Shown here: piece by piece, positions 33,831 through 43,558 of the stretch
Position numbering within the stretch: the stretch's first letter is position 1
Layout: each line of letters opens with the position of its first letter
DNA from: Nostoc sp. NMS2
Lineage (GTDB): Bacteria; Cyanobacteriota; Cyanobacteriia; Cyanobacteriales; Nostocaceae
Length of the DNA stretch: 64,000 nt
Direction of reading: 5' to 3'
NCBI RefSeq assembly: GCF_017115105.1
Contig: NZ_JABXKH010000058.1
Span: 1 to 64,000, forward strand
Position numbers and translations under genes: made by a program
The notes under the pieces: generated by a model
The model's database searches: none
What the model was told of the DNA's origin: nothing
Seen by the model: the letters and a program-made list of their open reading frames with translations, nothing else

Positions 33831-34604
33831 ATGAAAGCGGTGATTTTGGCTGGAGGGCTTGGTACACGCCTCAGTGAAGAAACTAGTATCAGACCCAAGC
33901 CGATGGTTGAAATTGGTGGTAAGCCAATTCTCTGGCACATAATGAAGACTTACTCCGCCCACGGCATTAATGACTTCATCATTTGTTGCGGTTACAAAGG
34001 TTACATAATTAAGGAGTATTTTGCTAACTACTTCTTACACATGTCAGATGTTACCTTTGATATGCGATTTAACCAGATGAACGTGCATTCTGGTTATGCT
34101 GAACCTTGGCGTGTTACCTTAGTAAATACGGGTGATAATACCATGACAGGCGGACGCTTAAAGCGAATCAGCGAACATCTTGGTAATGAAACTTTTTGCT
34201 TTACTTATGGTGATGGTGTAAGTAATATTAATATCACCGAGCTAGTGAAGTTTCACAAAGAACAAAAGACATTAGGAACACTCACAGCCGTTCAACCAGC
34301 CGGACGTTTTGGAGCCATTTCCCTGGGATATGAGCAAACTAAAATTACCAGCTTTCGAGAAAAACCTGAAGGTGATGGAGCTTGGATTAATGGCGGTTAT
34401 TTTGTGTTAGAACCAGAAGTAATCAATTTGATTGCTGATGACTCTACAGTCTGGGAGCAAGAGCCATTAGAAAAGTTAGCTGATATGGAACAACTATCTG
34501 CTTTTAAACATGATGGTTTTTGGCAACCAATGGATACTTTACGCGATAAAAACTATCTAGAGGGGCTATGGAAGAATAGTCAGGCTCCTTGGAAGGTATG
34601 GTAA
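33831..34604 (+). CDS. rfbF: Glucose-1-phosphate cytidylyltransferase
   Basis: A 257-residue nucleotidyltransferase that makes CDP-glucose from glucose-1-phosphate and CTP, the first step to CDP-linked deoxysugars. The pyrophosphorylase signature MKAVILAGGLGTRLSEETSI then RPKPMVEIGGKPILWHIMK is complete, as are FTYGDGVSNIN and EKPEGDGAWINGGYFVLEP. Start at ATG 33831 with gagg nine bases upstream; the frame extends to 33768 without a better start. It opens the island that, from memory, parallels alr2825-alr2841 of Anabaena PCC 7120. Confidence 0.96.
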   Translation: MKAVILAGGLGTRLSEETSIRPKPMVEIGGKPILWHIMKTYSAHGINDFIICCGYKGYIIKEYFANYFLHMSDVTFDMRFNQMNVHSGYAEPWRVTLVNTGDNTMTGGRLKRISEHLGNETFCFTYGDGVSNINITELVKFHKEQKTLGTLTAVQPAGRFGAISLGYEQTKITSFREKPEGDGAWINGGYFVLEPEVINLIADDSTVWEQEPLEKLADMEQLSAFKHDGFWQPMDTLRDKNYLEGLWKNSQAPWKVW

Positions 34605-34792
34605 GGAGAGTGGGGGATGAGGGAGATGTGGTTCGACTTCGCTCACCAACCGGGAGATGGGGAGCAGGGAGCAAGGGAGCAAAGGAGAAGAGTTTTCCCC
34701 CTGCCCCCCGCCCCTCTGCCTTTTTTCCATGCCCCATGCCCCATACCCAATGACTTTATAGATTTACTGTAATTTGAAGTACGATAATACTA
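34605..34792. other. Intergenic region with purine/pyrimidine-rich repeats
   Basis: 188 bp with gggagatgggg/ccccctgccccc-type low-complexity blocks and a gttcgacttcgctca repeat. No gene. Confidence 0.6.
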
Positions 34793-36007
34793 ATGTATGA
34801 TTTTGCGATTATAGGTGGGGGAATAGTTGGACTCTCTACAGCGTTGGCTTTAGGAAAACGCTATCCCAATGCGCGTATTTTAGTACTAGAAAAAGAGAGT
34901 CAATGGGCATTTCACCAAACCGGCAATAATAGCGGGGTAATTCATTCTGGCATTTACTACAAGCCAGGGAGTTTCAAAGCTAAATTTTGTCGTGATGGTT
35001 CTCGCTCTATGGTAGAATTCTGCCAAGAGCATGGAATAGAACATGAAGTTTGTGGTAAAGTGATTGTTGCAACCGAAGAACAAGAACTACCACGTCTTGA
35101 AAATCTCTACCAACGCGGCTTAGACAATGGCATAGAAGTTAAGAGAATCAGCCCCGAAGAAGTCAGGGAAATTGAACCTCACGTAAAATGTGTAGGCGGG
35201 CTTCGGGTATTCTCAACTGGTATTGTTAATTACAAGCAAGTTTGTTTGAAATATGCCCAGCTAATTCAACAGCAGGGTGGAGAATTGCATCTCAATACAA
35301 AAGTTCTGAAAATCTCCCCAAGCGGTAAAAATCAGGTACTGGAAACAAACAAAGGTAACTTTGCAACCCGCTTTGTAATTAATTGTACAGGATTGCATAG
35401 CGATCGCACCGCCAAATTAGGTAAAGTTGAACCCCAAGCCAAAATCGTCCCATTCCGGGGAGAATACTACGAACTCACAAGAGAAAAACGCCATCTCGTC
35501 AAGACATTAATTTACCCAGTTCCCAATCCCGATTTTCCCTTCCTTGGTGTCCACTTTACCAGGATGATAGATGGTAGCGTTCACGCAGGGCCAAACGCGG
35601 TTCTATCGCTCAAACGCGAAGGTTACAAAAAAACCGACTTTGACTTACGGGATTTTCTTGAAGTCATCACCTATCCCGGTTTCTGGAAATTGGCAGCCAA
35701 ACACGCGCCTGAAGGCATCCAAGAAATCATTCGTTCCTTTAGTAAAGCAGCCTTCACCAGAAGTTTGCAAAAACTAATCCCCGAAGTCCAAGCAGAAGAC
35801 TTAGTTCCCACCCACGCAGGAGTCCGCGCTCAAGCCTTAATGAACGACGGCAAACTTGTAGACGACTTTTTGATTGTTTCCGGTCAAAACTCCATCCATG
35901 TTTGCAATGCTCCTTCTCCAGCTGCCACATCTTCTCTAGAAATCGGCAAAGCGCTTGTAGCAGAAATTCCCCAACTCTCGCATCTAAATAATGTAGTAAC
36001 TGCATAG
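34793..36007 (+). CDS. lhgO: L-2-hydroxyglutarate oxidase-like FAD enzyme
   Basis: A 404-residue FAD-dependent oxidoreductase of the LhgO family (DAO fold), which oxidises L-2-hydroxyglutarate to 2-oxoglutarate in characterised members. It has the N-terminal FAD site YDFAIIGGGIVGLSTALALG, the family stretch HQTGNNSGVIHSGIYYKPGS at about 41-60, the GLHSDR motif, and the C-terminal HAGVRAQ and APSPAATSSLEIG. It lies inside the polysaccharide island between rfbF and an epimerase, all on the same strand. Its role there is unclear; it could act on a sugar-derived acid (inference). Confidence 0.92.
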   Translation: MYDFAIIGGGIVGLSTALALGKRYPNARILVLEKESQWAFHQTGNNSGVIHSGIYYKPGSFKAKFCRDGSRSMVEFCQEHGIEHEVCGKVIVATEEQELPRLENLYQRGLDNGIEVKRISPEEVREIEPHVKCVGGLRVFSTGIVNYKQVCLKYAQLIQQQGGELHLNTKVLKISPSGKNQVLETNKGNFATRFVINCTGLHSDRTAKLGKVEPQAKIVPFRGEYYELTREKRHLVKTLIYPVPNPDFPFLGVHFTRMIDGSVHAGPNAVLSLKREGYKKTDFDLRDFLEVITYPGFWKLAAKHAPEGIQEIIRSFSKAAFTRSLQKLIPEVQAEDLVPTHAGVRAQALMNDGKLVDDFLIVSGQNSIHVCNAPSPAATSSLEIGKALVAEIPQLSHLNNVVTA

Positions 36008-36464
36008 ATATCATAGTTATTATTTCCGGGACTGCTGAATTAAGGGATGAATCTTGTATAGTGGGCATCTTTACCTGCCTCGAAATACAAGGGACGGGTA
36101 AGATACCCATCCCACAACAAACAAAAAAGTGTCCTGCATCAATTCAGAACCGCTATAGAGTGCTGCTACCCAATGGGTTAGTCGGCAAACTATGTAATGA
36201 CTGTTAGCAGAGTTATTTATTATATATAGCGCTTCTGGGTTGAGTTCAATAACCTAACCCCCAACCCCAACCCTTGTAGCGTTGGGGAGCAAGATTCAAA
36301 GCCTCTCTCCTAAAAGGAGACAGGAATGGAAGTGAGGTCAAGTTATTCCATACAAACGAAAAATATAGCGGTTCCCTTCTGGATGCAACACGCTGTAAGG
36401 CGCACATATGTGCATCCCGACTAAACAAAGAATTTAACTCATCAATACAAAGGCGTTAACCACA
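36008..36464. other. Intergenic region without a gene
   Basis: 457 bp with interspersed repeats: a cctaacccccaaccccaaccc stretch at about 36252 and a ctctcctaaaaggagac palindrome at about 36305. It presumably contains the promoter of the epimerase gene, but no element could be singled out. Confidence 0.6.
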
Positions 36465-37493
36465 ATGAAAATATTAGTAACTGGAACAGAAGGCTATCTA
36501 GGTTCATTATTACCGCCTCTGTTAATCGAACGTGGACATGAAGTTATCGGTCTAGATACCGGTTTCTATAAAGTCGGTTGGCTATACAACGCTAATGGGG
36601 TAACACCCAAAACCCTTAACAAAGACATTCGCAACATCACCCCTGATGATTTGGAAGGCGTTGAAGCAATAGTTCACATGGCGGAACTCTCCAACGACCC
36701 AGCCGGACAATTAGCACCGAATATTACCTACGAAATTAATCATGTAGGTTCAGTACGTCTCGCTAGCCTAGCTAAGGCTATGGGTGTGCGTCGCTTCGTA
36801 TATATGTCTTCGTGCAGCGTCTACGGCGTTGCTACCGCAGGTGATGTCACAGAAGAATCCCCGATTAATCCCCAAACAGCTTATGCAGAGTGCAAAACTC
36901 TCGTAGAACGGGATGTCAGACCACTCGCTGACGATGACTTCTCCCCCACCTTTATGCGGAATGCCACAGCCTTTGGTGCTTCTCCCAGAATGCGCTTTGA
37001 TATTGTTTTAAACAACTTAGCAGGGTTGGCATGGACTAGCAAACAAATCAAAATGACCAGTGATGGTACACCTTGGCGGCCATTAGTCCACGCACTGGAT
37101 ATTTGCAAAGCAATAGTCTGTACCTTAGAAGCACCACGGGACATTGTACATAATCAAATCTTCAATGTGGGAGACACAGCAAACAACTACCGCGTTAAAG
37201 AAATCGCAGAAATTATTGCTGATATTTTCCCAGATTGTAAATTGTCCTTTGGTGACAACGGCTCAGATAACCGCAGCTATCGGGTATCCTTCGAGAAAAT
37301 CAACACAATTCTCCCCGGATTTAAGTGTGATTGGAATGCCCGACTTGGTGCCCAGCAGCTATTTGATTTATTCAGTCAAATAGATATGGCTGAAGATACT
37401 TTCTTATTTAGAGGATTTACCCGCTTAAAACAGCTAGAGTATCTAATTCGTACCGAGCAAATTGACAAAGATTTCTTCTGGAATAAAAAGTAG
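36465..37493 (+). CDS. NAD-dependent epimerase/dehydratase (extended SDR)
   Basis: A 342-residue nucleotide-sugar enzyme. Rossmann motif VTGTEGYLGSLL (GxxGxxG), VHMAELSNDP, active-site Ser in YMSSCSVYG and YxxxK as YAECK are all present, followed by RNATAFGASPRMRFDIVLNN. The substrate is likely a CDP- or dTDP-linked sugar, judged by the cytidylyltransferase and the C-methyltransferase near it. Start at ATG 36465 with an aaagg site upstream. Confidence 0.93.
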   Translation: MKILVTGTEGYLGSLLPPLLIERGHEVIGLDTGFYKVGWLYNANGVTPKTLNKDIRNITPDDLEGVEAIVHMAELSNDPAGQLAPNITYEINHVGSVRLASLAKAMGVRRFVYMSSCSVYGVATAGDVTEESPINPQTAYAECKTLVERDVRPLADDDFSPTFMRNATAFGASPRMRFDIVLNNLAGLAWTSKQIKMTSDGTPWRPLVHALDICKAIVCTLEAPRDIVHNQIFNVGDTANNYRVKEIAEIIADIFPDCKLSFGDNGSDNRSYRVSFEKINTILPGFKCDWNARLGAQQLFDLFSQIDMAEDTFLFRGFTRLKQLEYLIRTEQIDKDFFWNKK

Positions 37494-37822
37494 ATAGAGT
37501 TGCCTAGCAGCAAAGAAGAAATAATCTAAGTTTCCGAATCAAATATTGTTGATTCGGACTTATCGAACAGAATTCAGGAGTCGGGAGTCAGAATTCAGTT
37601 GGGTATTCTGACCGAAAAAGCGGATGAATAATCGGCGTTTTTGCACCCTCACAAAACAAGAAAATTTGGTGGTCAACAAGATAGTCGCGGGTCTGAATCC
37701 CCGACTGATGGCTACTGAGCGTAGCCGAAGTATTGATTCTGACTCCTGAATTCTGACTTCTGAATTCTGAATTCTTCTTCAATTCATCCATCCAACTATT
37801 TGTAATCAGTGAGTTGAAAATT
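37494..37822. other. Intergenic region with gaattcagaattc-type repeats
   Basis: 329 bp. It has imperfect inverted repeats built from aggagtcgggagtcagaattc (37576) and gactcctgaattctgacttc (37740), with a cgcgggtctgaatcccc block between them. No gene. Confidence 0.65.
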
Positions 37823-39091
37823 ATGGCGAACGCAAAATGTCGTTTCAGTGGTCAACCTCTGCACCAAACCTTTATTGATTTAGGAATGTCACCTTTAGCC
37901 AATGCTTATCTGACAGCAGAACAGCTAAATCATGCCGAAAAATTTTATCCGCTCCATGCTTATGTCTCCGAAGACACTCTTTTAGTTCAATTAGAACAAT
38001 TTGAAACTCCCGATCATATTTTTAGCGACTATGCTTACTTTTCTTCTTACTCAGTAAGTTGGCTAAAACACGTCGAAGTTTACACCGATATGATGGTAGA
38101 AAAATTTGGCTTGAATCATCATAATCAAGTTATTGAAATTGCCAGCAACGATGGCTACCTACTGCAATATTTTGTAGAAAAGGGAATCCCAGTTTTAGGA
38201 ATAGAACCAGCCACAAATATAGCTAAGATAGCTCAAGACAGAGGTATTCCTAGTATCAACAAGTTTTTTGGGGTTGAAACTGCCAAAGAACTTGTGATAC
38301 AAGGAAAACTAGCCGATCTTTTGATAGGCAATAATGTTTTAGCTCATGTACCAGATTTAAATGATTTCATAGCTGGAATGAAACTCATCCTTAAACCGAA
38401 TGGTATTTTGACGATGGAGTTTCCTCACATTTTGCAATTGATTCAACAAAATCAATTTGATACTATTTATCACGAGCATTTTTCTTACTTTTCACTTCTT
38501 GCTATCGAAAAGATTTTTGCGGCGCACAATTTGCAACTTTTTGATGTGGAGGAATTATCAACTCATGGCGGTTCACTAAGAATTTATGCCAAACATGAAG
38601 ATGCTGATAGTCTTGGCATCAGTGACCGAGTTAGACATCTAAAAGCAAAAGAAATTGCTGCTGGACTGCATCGGATAGAGACTTATATTACATTTTGCGA
38701 AAAAGTCAGACAAACAAAGCACAAGCTATTAAATTTTCTTCTGAGTGCAAAAGCAGAAGGAAAATCAATTGTTGGTTATGGCGCACCAGCCAAAGGCAAC
38801 ACATTGCTTAATTACTGTGGGATTGGGAAAGATTTTATCGATTACACAGTCGATTGCAATCCTTACAAACAAGACTTGTATTTACCTGGGACTCATATTC
38901 CCATCTTTGAACCAGACAAAATCCGCGAAACTAAACCAGATTATGTCCTAATTTTACCTTGGAATCTCAAGGAAGAAATTATGGAACAAATGGCATTTAT
39001 TGGCGAATGGGGTGGACAGTTTGTTGTGCCAATTCCTGAAGTAAAAATTTATCCTTCTCCTATTCCGGATAGGCTTTTAATAGCATCGTAA
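37823..39091 (+). CDS. SAM-dependent sugar C-methyltransferase
   Basis: A 422-residue protein of the NovU/TylC3 type that adds a methyl group to a carbon of a keto-deoxysugar. The N-terminal part has FIDLGMSPLANAYL; the SAM-binding motif is VIEIASNDGYLLQYF at about 103-117; YHEHFSYFS and THGGSLRIYA are active-site stretches; the C-terminal domain has GYGAPAKGNTLLNYCGIG. The N-terminal zinc knuckle usually seen in the family keeps only one Cys (C6). I start at ATG 37823 instead of TTG 37814. It fits a branched or C-methylated sugar in the heterocyst polysaccharide. Confidence 0.92.
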   Translation: MANAKCRFSGQPLHQTFIDLGMSPLANAYLTAEQLNHAEKFYPLHAYVSEDTLLVQLEQFETPDHIFSDYAYFSSYSVSWLKHVEVYTDMMVEKFGLNHHNQVIEIASNDGYLLQYFVEKGIPVLGIEPATNIAKIAQDRGIPSINKFFGVETAKELVIQGKLADLLIGNNVLAHVPDLNDFIAGMKLILKPNGILTMEFPHILQLIQQNQFDTIYHEHFSYFSLLAIEKIFAAHNLQLFDVEELSTHGGSLRIYAKHEDADSLGISDRVRHLKAKEIAAGLHRIETYITFCEKVRQTKHKLLNFLLSAKAEGKSIVGYGAPAKGNTLLNYCGIGKDFIDYTVDCNPYKQDLYLPGTHIPIFEPDKIRETKPDYVLILPWNLKEEIMEQMAFIGEWGGQFVVPIPEVKIYPSPIPDRLLIAS

Positions 39092-39291
39092 TTACTAAAT
39101 ATAACCCAAAAAGCGCCTTTTGTTACTATTTCTCTGTTGTTATTATGAGCATAGACAATAGGTAAAAAGTAATTAAAAGGCGTAGTTCCAGAAAGCTTTT
39201 GTTGTCAAATATCAAAAAATTAAACTAGAAAGCAGCTTTTTAATAAATAAGCTGTTGTTAGTAGCCTCTTAACTATAGATTCAAGCTTAAT

Positions 39292-40299
39292 ATGAATAAA
39301 CTGCTGACTATTGCCATACCTACTTATAATCGTGCCGATTTACTTGATAAACAGTTAACATGGTTGGCTCAAGCTGTCAAAGGTTTTGAAGATGAGTGTG
39401 AGATTTTAGTATCTGATAATTGTTCAACAGATAATACTCAGCAGGTGATCCAAAAATGGCAAACAACTCTTAACAATATTACATTTAAATCAAATAAAAA
39501 CTCACGGAATTTAGGCGTAGTCAAAAATATTATGTATTGCCTAAAGTCTACAACAACAAAATATATTTGGACAATCGGTGATGATGACCCAATTCAAGAT
39601 AGAGCCGTTGCTTATGTGATTAGCAAGCTCAGACAACACGAAGATTTATCATTATTGTTCCTCAACTTTTCCGGTCGTAACCAAATTACTGGTGAACCAG
39701 TTCATCCACCAAAAATCGTTGGTAATCGCTGGTTTGACCTTGATAGTGAAGATGGCAAGGGTGATGGTAAATCTATATTTGAGCATTGTTTTTCAAAAAG
39801 TGTCGGTGCAGTTATTTTTCTGACTGCTACAGTCTATCGCACTGACTTAGTAAAACGCGCTCTCCAAAATTGGCAAGATGCTGAGAATAACTGGATATCT
39901 TTAGCATATTTAGCCGGATATTGCGCTGCTAATGGTAGTGTAATTGTCACTAAAGAGACTTATTTAGAATGTGTTGTTGGTGTGAGTTATTGGCAGAAAG
40001 AACCAAAATCAGCACTATTAATGCAATACAAACACATCCCTGAAGTGATTTTGAAATTAGAGCAGAGTGGATATTCTAAGCAGTTTTGTAGACGGATGCT
40101 TTTGCAGAACGGTAAAGAAGTTAACTTGAAAGTTTTCTTGGGTGCTTTAAGAAGATGGCCGATGTCCGCCATCAAAACAATAGTTCCATTTTTGGCTTTA
40201 GTCAGCTTGTGCGCTTTTGACGTGATGGTTTCTAAAGAATTCAGTTTAGCAGAATCAAGCGAGATATCTACTGAAGAAGTACGTAGCTATAAGTCATAA
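39292..40299 (+). CDS. Family 2 glycosyltransferase
   Basis: A 335-residue GT-A enzyme. TIAIPTYNRADLLDKQLTWL at the start, LVSDNCSTDNT at about 40-50 and the metal-binding IGDDDP at about 97-102 define the family. The C-terminal part (from about residue 240) has a hydrophobic stretch (AIKTIVPFLALVSLCAFDVM) that may touch the membrane. Acts in the cytoplasm on the lipid-linked oligosaccharide (family knowledge); donor unknown. Confidence 0.92.
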   Translation: MNKLLTIAIPTYNRADLLDKQLTWLAQAVKGFEDECEILVSDNCSTDNTQQVIQKWQTTLNNITFKSNKNSRNLGVVKNIMYCLKSTTTKYIWTIGDDDPIQDRAVAYVISKLRQHEDLSLLFLNFSGRNQITGEPVHPPKIVGNRWFDLDSEDGKGDGKSIFEHCFSKSVGAVIFLTATVYRTDLVKRALQNWQDAENNWISLAYLAGYCAANGSVIVTKETYLECVVGVSYWQKEPKSALLMQYKHIPEVILKLEQSGYSKQFCRRMLLQNGKEVNLKVFLGALRRWPMSAIKTIVPFLALVSLCAFDVMVSKEFSLAESSEISTEEVRSYKS

Positions 40300-40348
40300 A
40301 CTACCAAATTACTAACAAATATATATCAAAAAGAGAGGGATTTACGTC

Positions 40349-41200
40349 ATGTTCAATGCTATTAGACACAAAATAGCTACACTCTCGTCTGACCTTGAAT
40401 ATTACCTAGCTCGTTGGAAGCATAGCAGAAATTTGCCAGCATTGGAAGGGCGCGATCGCAACATCCTTAATGCTCTCAAAAAAGATGGTGTTTACGTCAC
40501 AACCTTGGCAGATTTAGGGTTCGACTCTAGCTCCGAACTGCTCAAAGCTGCTCACCATCAATTGTCTCAGATGGAAAATCCCACCAATGAGCATCTAGAT
40601 GAAAGGTTGCCACAAATTTATACAGTTACAGGTTTACCAGAATTTTATGCCTGGGGGGTAGAGAAAAGGCTAGTCAACATCATCGAAAATTATATTGGTC
40701 TTCCTATTGCTTTTCATGGTGTACATTTACGCAAAGATTTTAATAATAGGCATCAGTTTGGGACACTACTATGGCATAGCGATGCAGAAGACCGTCGGAT
40801 TATCAAAATCATTATTTACTTGAATGATGTAGAAGAAAAAACTGGGCCTTTTCAATACATCCCCCGCTCTTTAACTCCCTTATTTAGTTGGAATTATTTT
40901 CAACTTTACTACAAACTTTGGAAGTCAAGCTATATGGGTATCGACGATGAACAAGTAAAACCAGTCATCCCTAAATCAGCTTGGAAATCCTGCCCAGGCC
41001 CAGCAGGTACTGTCATTCTTGTAGATACGAAAAATACTCTGCATCACGGCACAGTTCGTACAGAAGACCGGTCAACACTATTCTTGTGTTACACCACCAA
41101 CCCTCCTGAAAGACCAGACCTCTGCACTCAATACTGGGATGATACTTATCCCAGAGTCGAGTTACATTCTGCATCTAATACAGTTAAAGTTTCGACTTAA
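40349..41200 (+). CDS. Phytanoyl-CoA dioxygenase-like Fe(II)/2-oxoglutarate oxygenase
   Basis: A 283-residue PhyH-type protein. The iron site is visible as HxD in LLWHSDAEDR and the distal His in NTLHHGTVRTEDR. Such enzymes hydroxylate or otherwise modify small molecules; in polysaccharide clusters they may modify a sugar or its lipid. A gagaggg ribosome site precedes the ATG. The substrate cannot be read from the sequence. Confidence 0.85.
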   Translation: MFNAIRHKIATLSSDLEYYLARWKHSRNLPALEGRDRNILNALKKDGVYVTTLADLGFDSSSELLKAAHHQLSQMENPTNEHLDERLPQIYTVTGLPEFYAWGVEKRLVNIIENYIGLPIAFHGVHLRKDFNNRHQFGTLLWHSDAEDRRIIKIIIYLNDVEEKTGPFQYIPRSLTPLFSWNYFQLYYKLWKSSYMGIDDEQVKPVIPKSAWKSCPGPAGTVILVDTKNTLHHGTVRTEDRSTLFLCYTTNPPERPDLCTQYWDDTYPRVELHSASNTVKVST

Positions 41201-41222
41201 AAACGTAAATTTAATTTAATTA

Positions 41223-41340
41223 ACCGCAGAGGCGCAGAGAACACAGAGGAAGAGAAAGAAAAGAGTTGCACGCGATGAAATTTGTAGATTACTGACACAA
41301 AATATCTCTCAAACTCTCATCTCTCTGTGCCCTCTGCGGT
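41223..41340. repeat. Inverted repeat, accgcagagg type
   Basis: accgcagaggcgcagag on the left faces ctctgtgccctctgcggt on the right across about 80 bp. Variants of the half-unit occur at 55720. It fills the gap before rfbC. Confidence 0.75.
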
Positions 41341-41383
41341 TCGTTTAATTTCTTTACTCAACATTCATCTCAAAGGAATCATA

Positions 41384-41938
41384 ATGATTTTCACCGCAAC
41401 CGCACTAAAAGACGCATTCATTATTGACTTAGAAGAAAAGCCAGACCACCGTGGTTTTTTTGCTCGGTCTTTCTGCGCTCAAGAATTTGAAGCACACGGA
41501 TTAAAGCCAACTGTTGCCCAATGCAACCTGTCTTTTAACTACAAAAAAGGCACTATCCGGGGAATGCACTATCAAATTCTACCAGCCGCAGAAACGAAGT
41601 TAATTCGCTGTACTAAAGGCGCTATCTATGACGTAATTATTGATATGCGTCCTGAATCTCCTAGCTTTTTGTCACACATCGGTGTGGAACTAACACCAGA
41701 AAACCGCCGCGCTTTGTATGTTCCAGAAATGTTTGCTCACGGGTATCAAGCACTGACGGATGAAACTGAAGTTGTATATCAAGTAGGCGAATTTTACACG
41801 CCAGGGTATGAAAGGGGTTTACGCTATGATGACCCATTTTTTAATATTGATTGGCCTCTAGATGTGACTGAAATCTCTGAGAAAGATTTAAGTTGGCCTT
41901 TGTTGAGAATGATGACTGTTGGCGGTACTTCTAGATAA
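41384..41938 (+). CDS. rfbC: dTDP-4-dehydrorhamnose 3,5-epimerase family protein
   Basis: A 184-residue cupin-fold epimerase. Family signatures: EEKPDHRGFFARSFCAQEFE at about 16-35, QCNLSFNYKKGTIRGMHYQ with the catalytic His, and YVPEMFAHGYQAL. Start at ATG 41384 with aaagga nine bases before; the upstream extension to 41327 is in repeats. Within the island the substrate could be a CDP- or dTDP-linked 4-keto sugar. Members with altered specificity exist, so the exact sugar is open. Confidence 0.93.
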   Translation: MIFTATALKDAFIIDLEEKPDHRGFFARSFCAQEFEAHGLKPTVAQCNLSFNYKKGTIRGMHYQILPAAETKLIRCTKGAIYDVIIDMRPESPSFLSHIGVELTPENRRALYVPEMFAHGYQALTDETEVVYQVGEFYTPGYERGLRYDDPFFNIDWPLDVTEISEKDLSWPLLRMMTVGGTSR

Positions 41939-42099
41939 ATATAGGGGGATTCAATGGTTTGTGAATTATTTTTTAAACGAACCGCCAAGAACGCCAAGAA
42001 CGCCAAGTTAGGAAAGATAAATTAGAATTGATGTATATGCAACTATCAATTACTAATTAAAGTTTGAGATTTTAAGTTAATGAAATTAGGTAGAAATAA

Positions 42100-43338
42100 A
42101 TGTCAAATAGTATTCTATCTCGTGTCGCTAATACTATCTCTTTTGTCTCCAACAAAGTACAAGCTCGTATTAATTATGCGAAAACATTAAAGGTTGTTTC
42201 TCTAAAGCCAAAACAACTTTCTCAAGGGAATGTACTTCTTTCTTATCGGATTGAACCATTCCTCTTAAAACCTGGTCAGCCAATGCCTAATGACCACACT
42301 TGGTACTGGGAAGTTTGGCAAATAGCCCAAACTTTTTTAGACTTGGGCTATAACGTTGATGTTATCCAGTTCCACAATGATAAATTCGTTCCGCAAAAGG
42401 ACTACGCATTTTTCATTGATATCCGTCATCGGATGGAAGCACTGGCACCAAAACTGAACAAGGATTGCATCAAAATTTTTCATGTTGACATTGCGAATAT
42501 GGTGTTTCGCAATGCAGCTGAATGCAACAGGCTTTTAGAAGTACAACAGCGCAAAGGTGTAACCTTAAAACCACAGCGATTTGAGGTTCCTAATTTGGGA
42601 ATTGAATATGCCGATTGTGCCATTGTGTTGGGTAACGATTTCACAACTGATACATTCAAGTATGCTAATAAACCAATGTATCGTATCCCAATTTCTTCGC
42701 CTGTTGTTTATCCCTATCCAGATAAGAAAGATTTTGAAGCGGTAAGAAAGCGTTTTCTCTGGTTTGGTGGTAGTGCTTTAGTCCTTAAAGGGTTAGATTT
42801 AGTTTTAGATGCCTTTGCCCAAATGCCAGAATACCATTTAACAATTTGTGGCCCGGTAAGTAATGACAAAGAATTTGAAAAAGCTTTCTATAAAGAACTG
42901 TACGAAACACCTAATATTCACACTTATGGGTGGATTGATGTTAGCAGTCCTGACTTTATAGAGGTGACAAATAACTGTTTGGGGCTGGTTTATCCTTCTG
43001 TTTCTGAAGGACAGTCAGGAGCGGTAATAAGTTGCTTACAAGCTGGGCTAATTCCCATTTTAAGCTACGAATCTGGTGTGGATGTTCACGATTTTGGTGT
43101 GATTTTCGATAATCTTTCCCTTGAAGAAATTAAGGCGAAAGTTATAAGTATTTCCAATTTACCTGAAGAAGATTTAAAGCTGATGTCTCGTCAGGCTTGG
43201 GAATATGCAAGAGCAAATCATACTAAAGAAAAGTTTGCCCAAGTTTATAGAAATGTTGTGGAGCAAATTATCGAAAATCACAGCCAGAAAAAACATACTG
43301 GTTCTATGGTATATAGCAAACAACCAGTTAGTATTTAG
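42100..43338 (+). CDS. Family 1/4-type glycosyltransferase
   Basis: A 412-residue GT-B protein. The N-terminal half has HTWYWEVWQIAQTFLDLGY; the C-terminal nucleotide-sugar half has RFLWFGGSALVLKGLDLVLD, LTICGPVSND and PSVSEGQSGAVISCLQAGLI with the conserved Glu region. The first 40 residues are an extension with no recognised motif. A family member seen in HEP-type islands; donor and acceptor unknown. Confidence 0.87.
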   Translation: MSNSILSRVANTISFVSNKVQARINYAKTLKVVSLKPKQLSQGNVLLSYRIEPFLLKPGQPMPNDHTWYWEVWQIAQTFLDLGYNVDVIQFHNDKFVPQKDYAFFIDIRHRMEALAPKLNKDCIKIFHVDIANMVFRNAAECNRLLEVQQRKGVTLKPQRFEVPNLGIEYADCAIVLGNDFTTDTFKYANKPMYRIPISSPVVYPYPDKKDFEAVRKRFLWFGGSALVLKGLDLVLDAFAQMPEYHLTICGPVSNDKEFEKAFYKELYETPNIHTYGWIDVSSPDFIEVTNNCLGLVYPSVSEGQSGAVISCLQAGLIPILSYESGVDVHDFGVIFDNLSLEEIKAKVISISNLPEEDLKLMSRQAWEYARANHTKEKFAQVYRNVVEQIIENHSQKKHTGSMVYSKQPVSI

Positions 43339-43558
43339 CCCTGGCGATTATAAATCGCGGCTATACAAACCAAGTCCGCCTGCGCGGACTGATGAAAATT
43401 AAGGGTTTTGCCTGTGTAGCTGTGACTTCTAGTCGCTTGGTGCAAGCTAATCTTAATTCCCATGAAAATGTACTTAATATTTAGTTGTAAAAATTATTAA
43501 GTGCAAGTTTATAGAGAATTTGTATCACAACCAACAGTTCCAAAAAGGAGTTTAGTTC
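43339..43558. repeat. Interspersed repeat (aagtccgcctgcgcggact type)
   Basis: The gap holds gattataaatcgcggcta and ccaagtccgcctgcgcggact (about 43367-43390), which also occurs at about 44985-45004. The ribosome site aaggag of the next gene lies at about 43543. Confidence 0.7.
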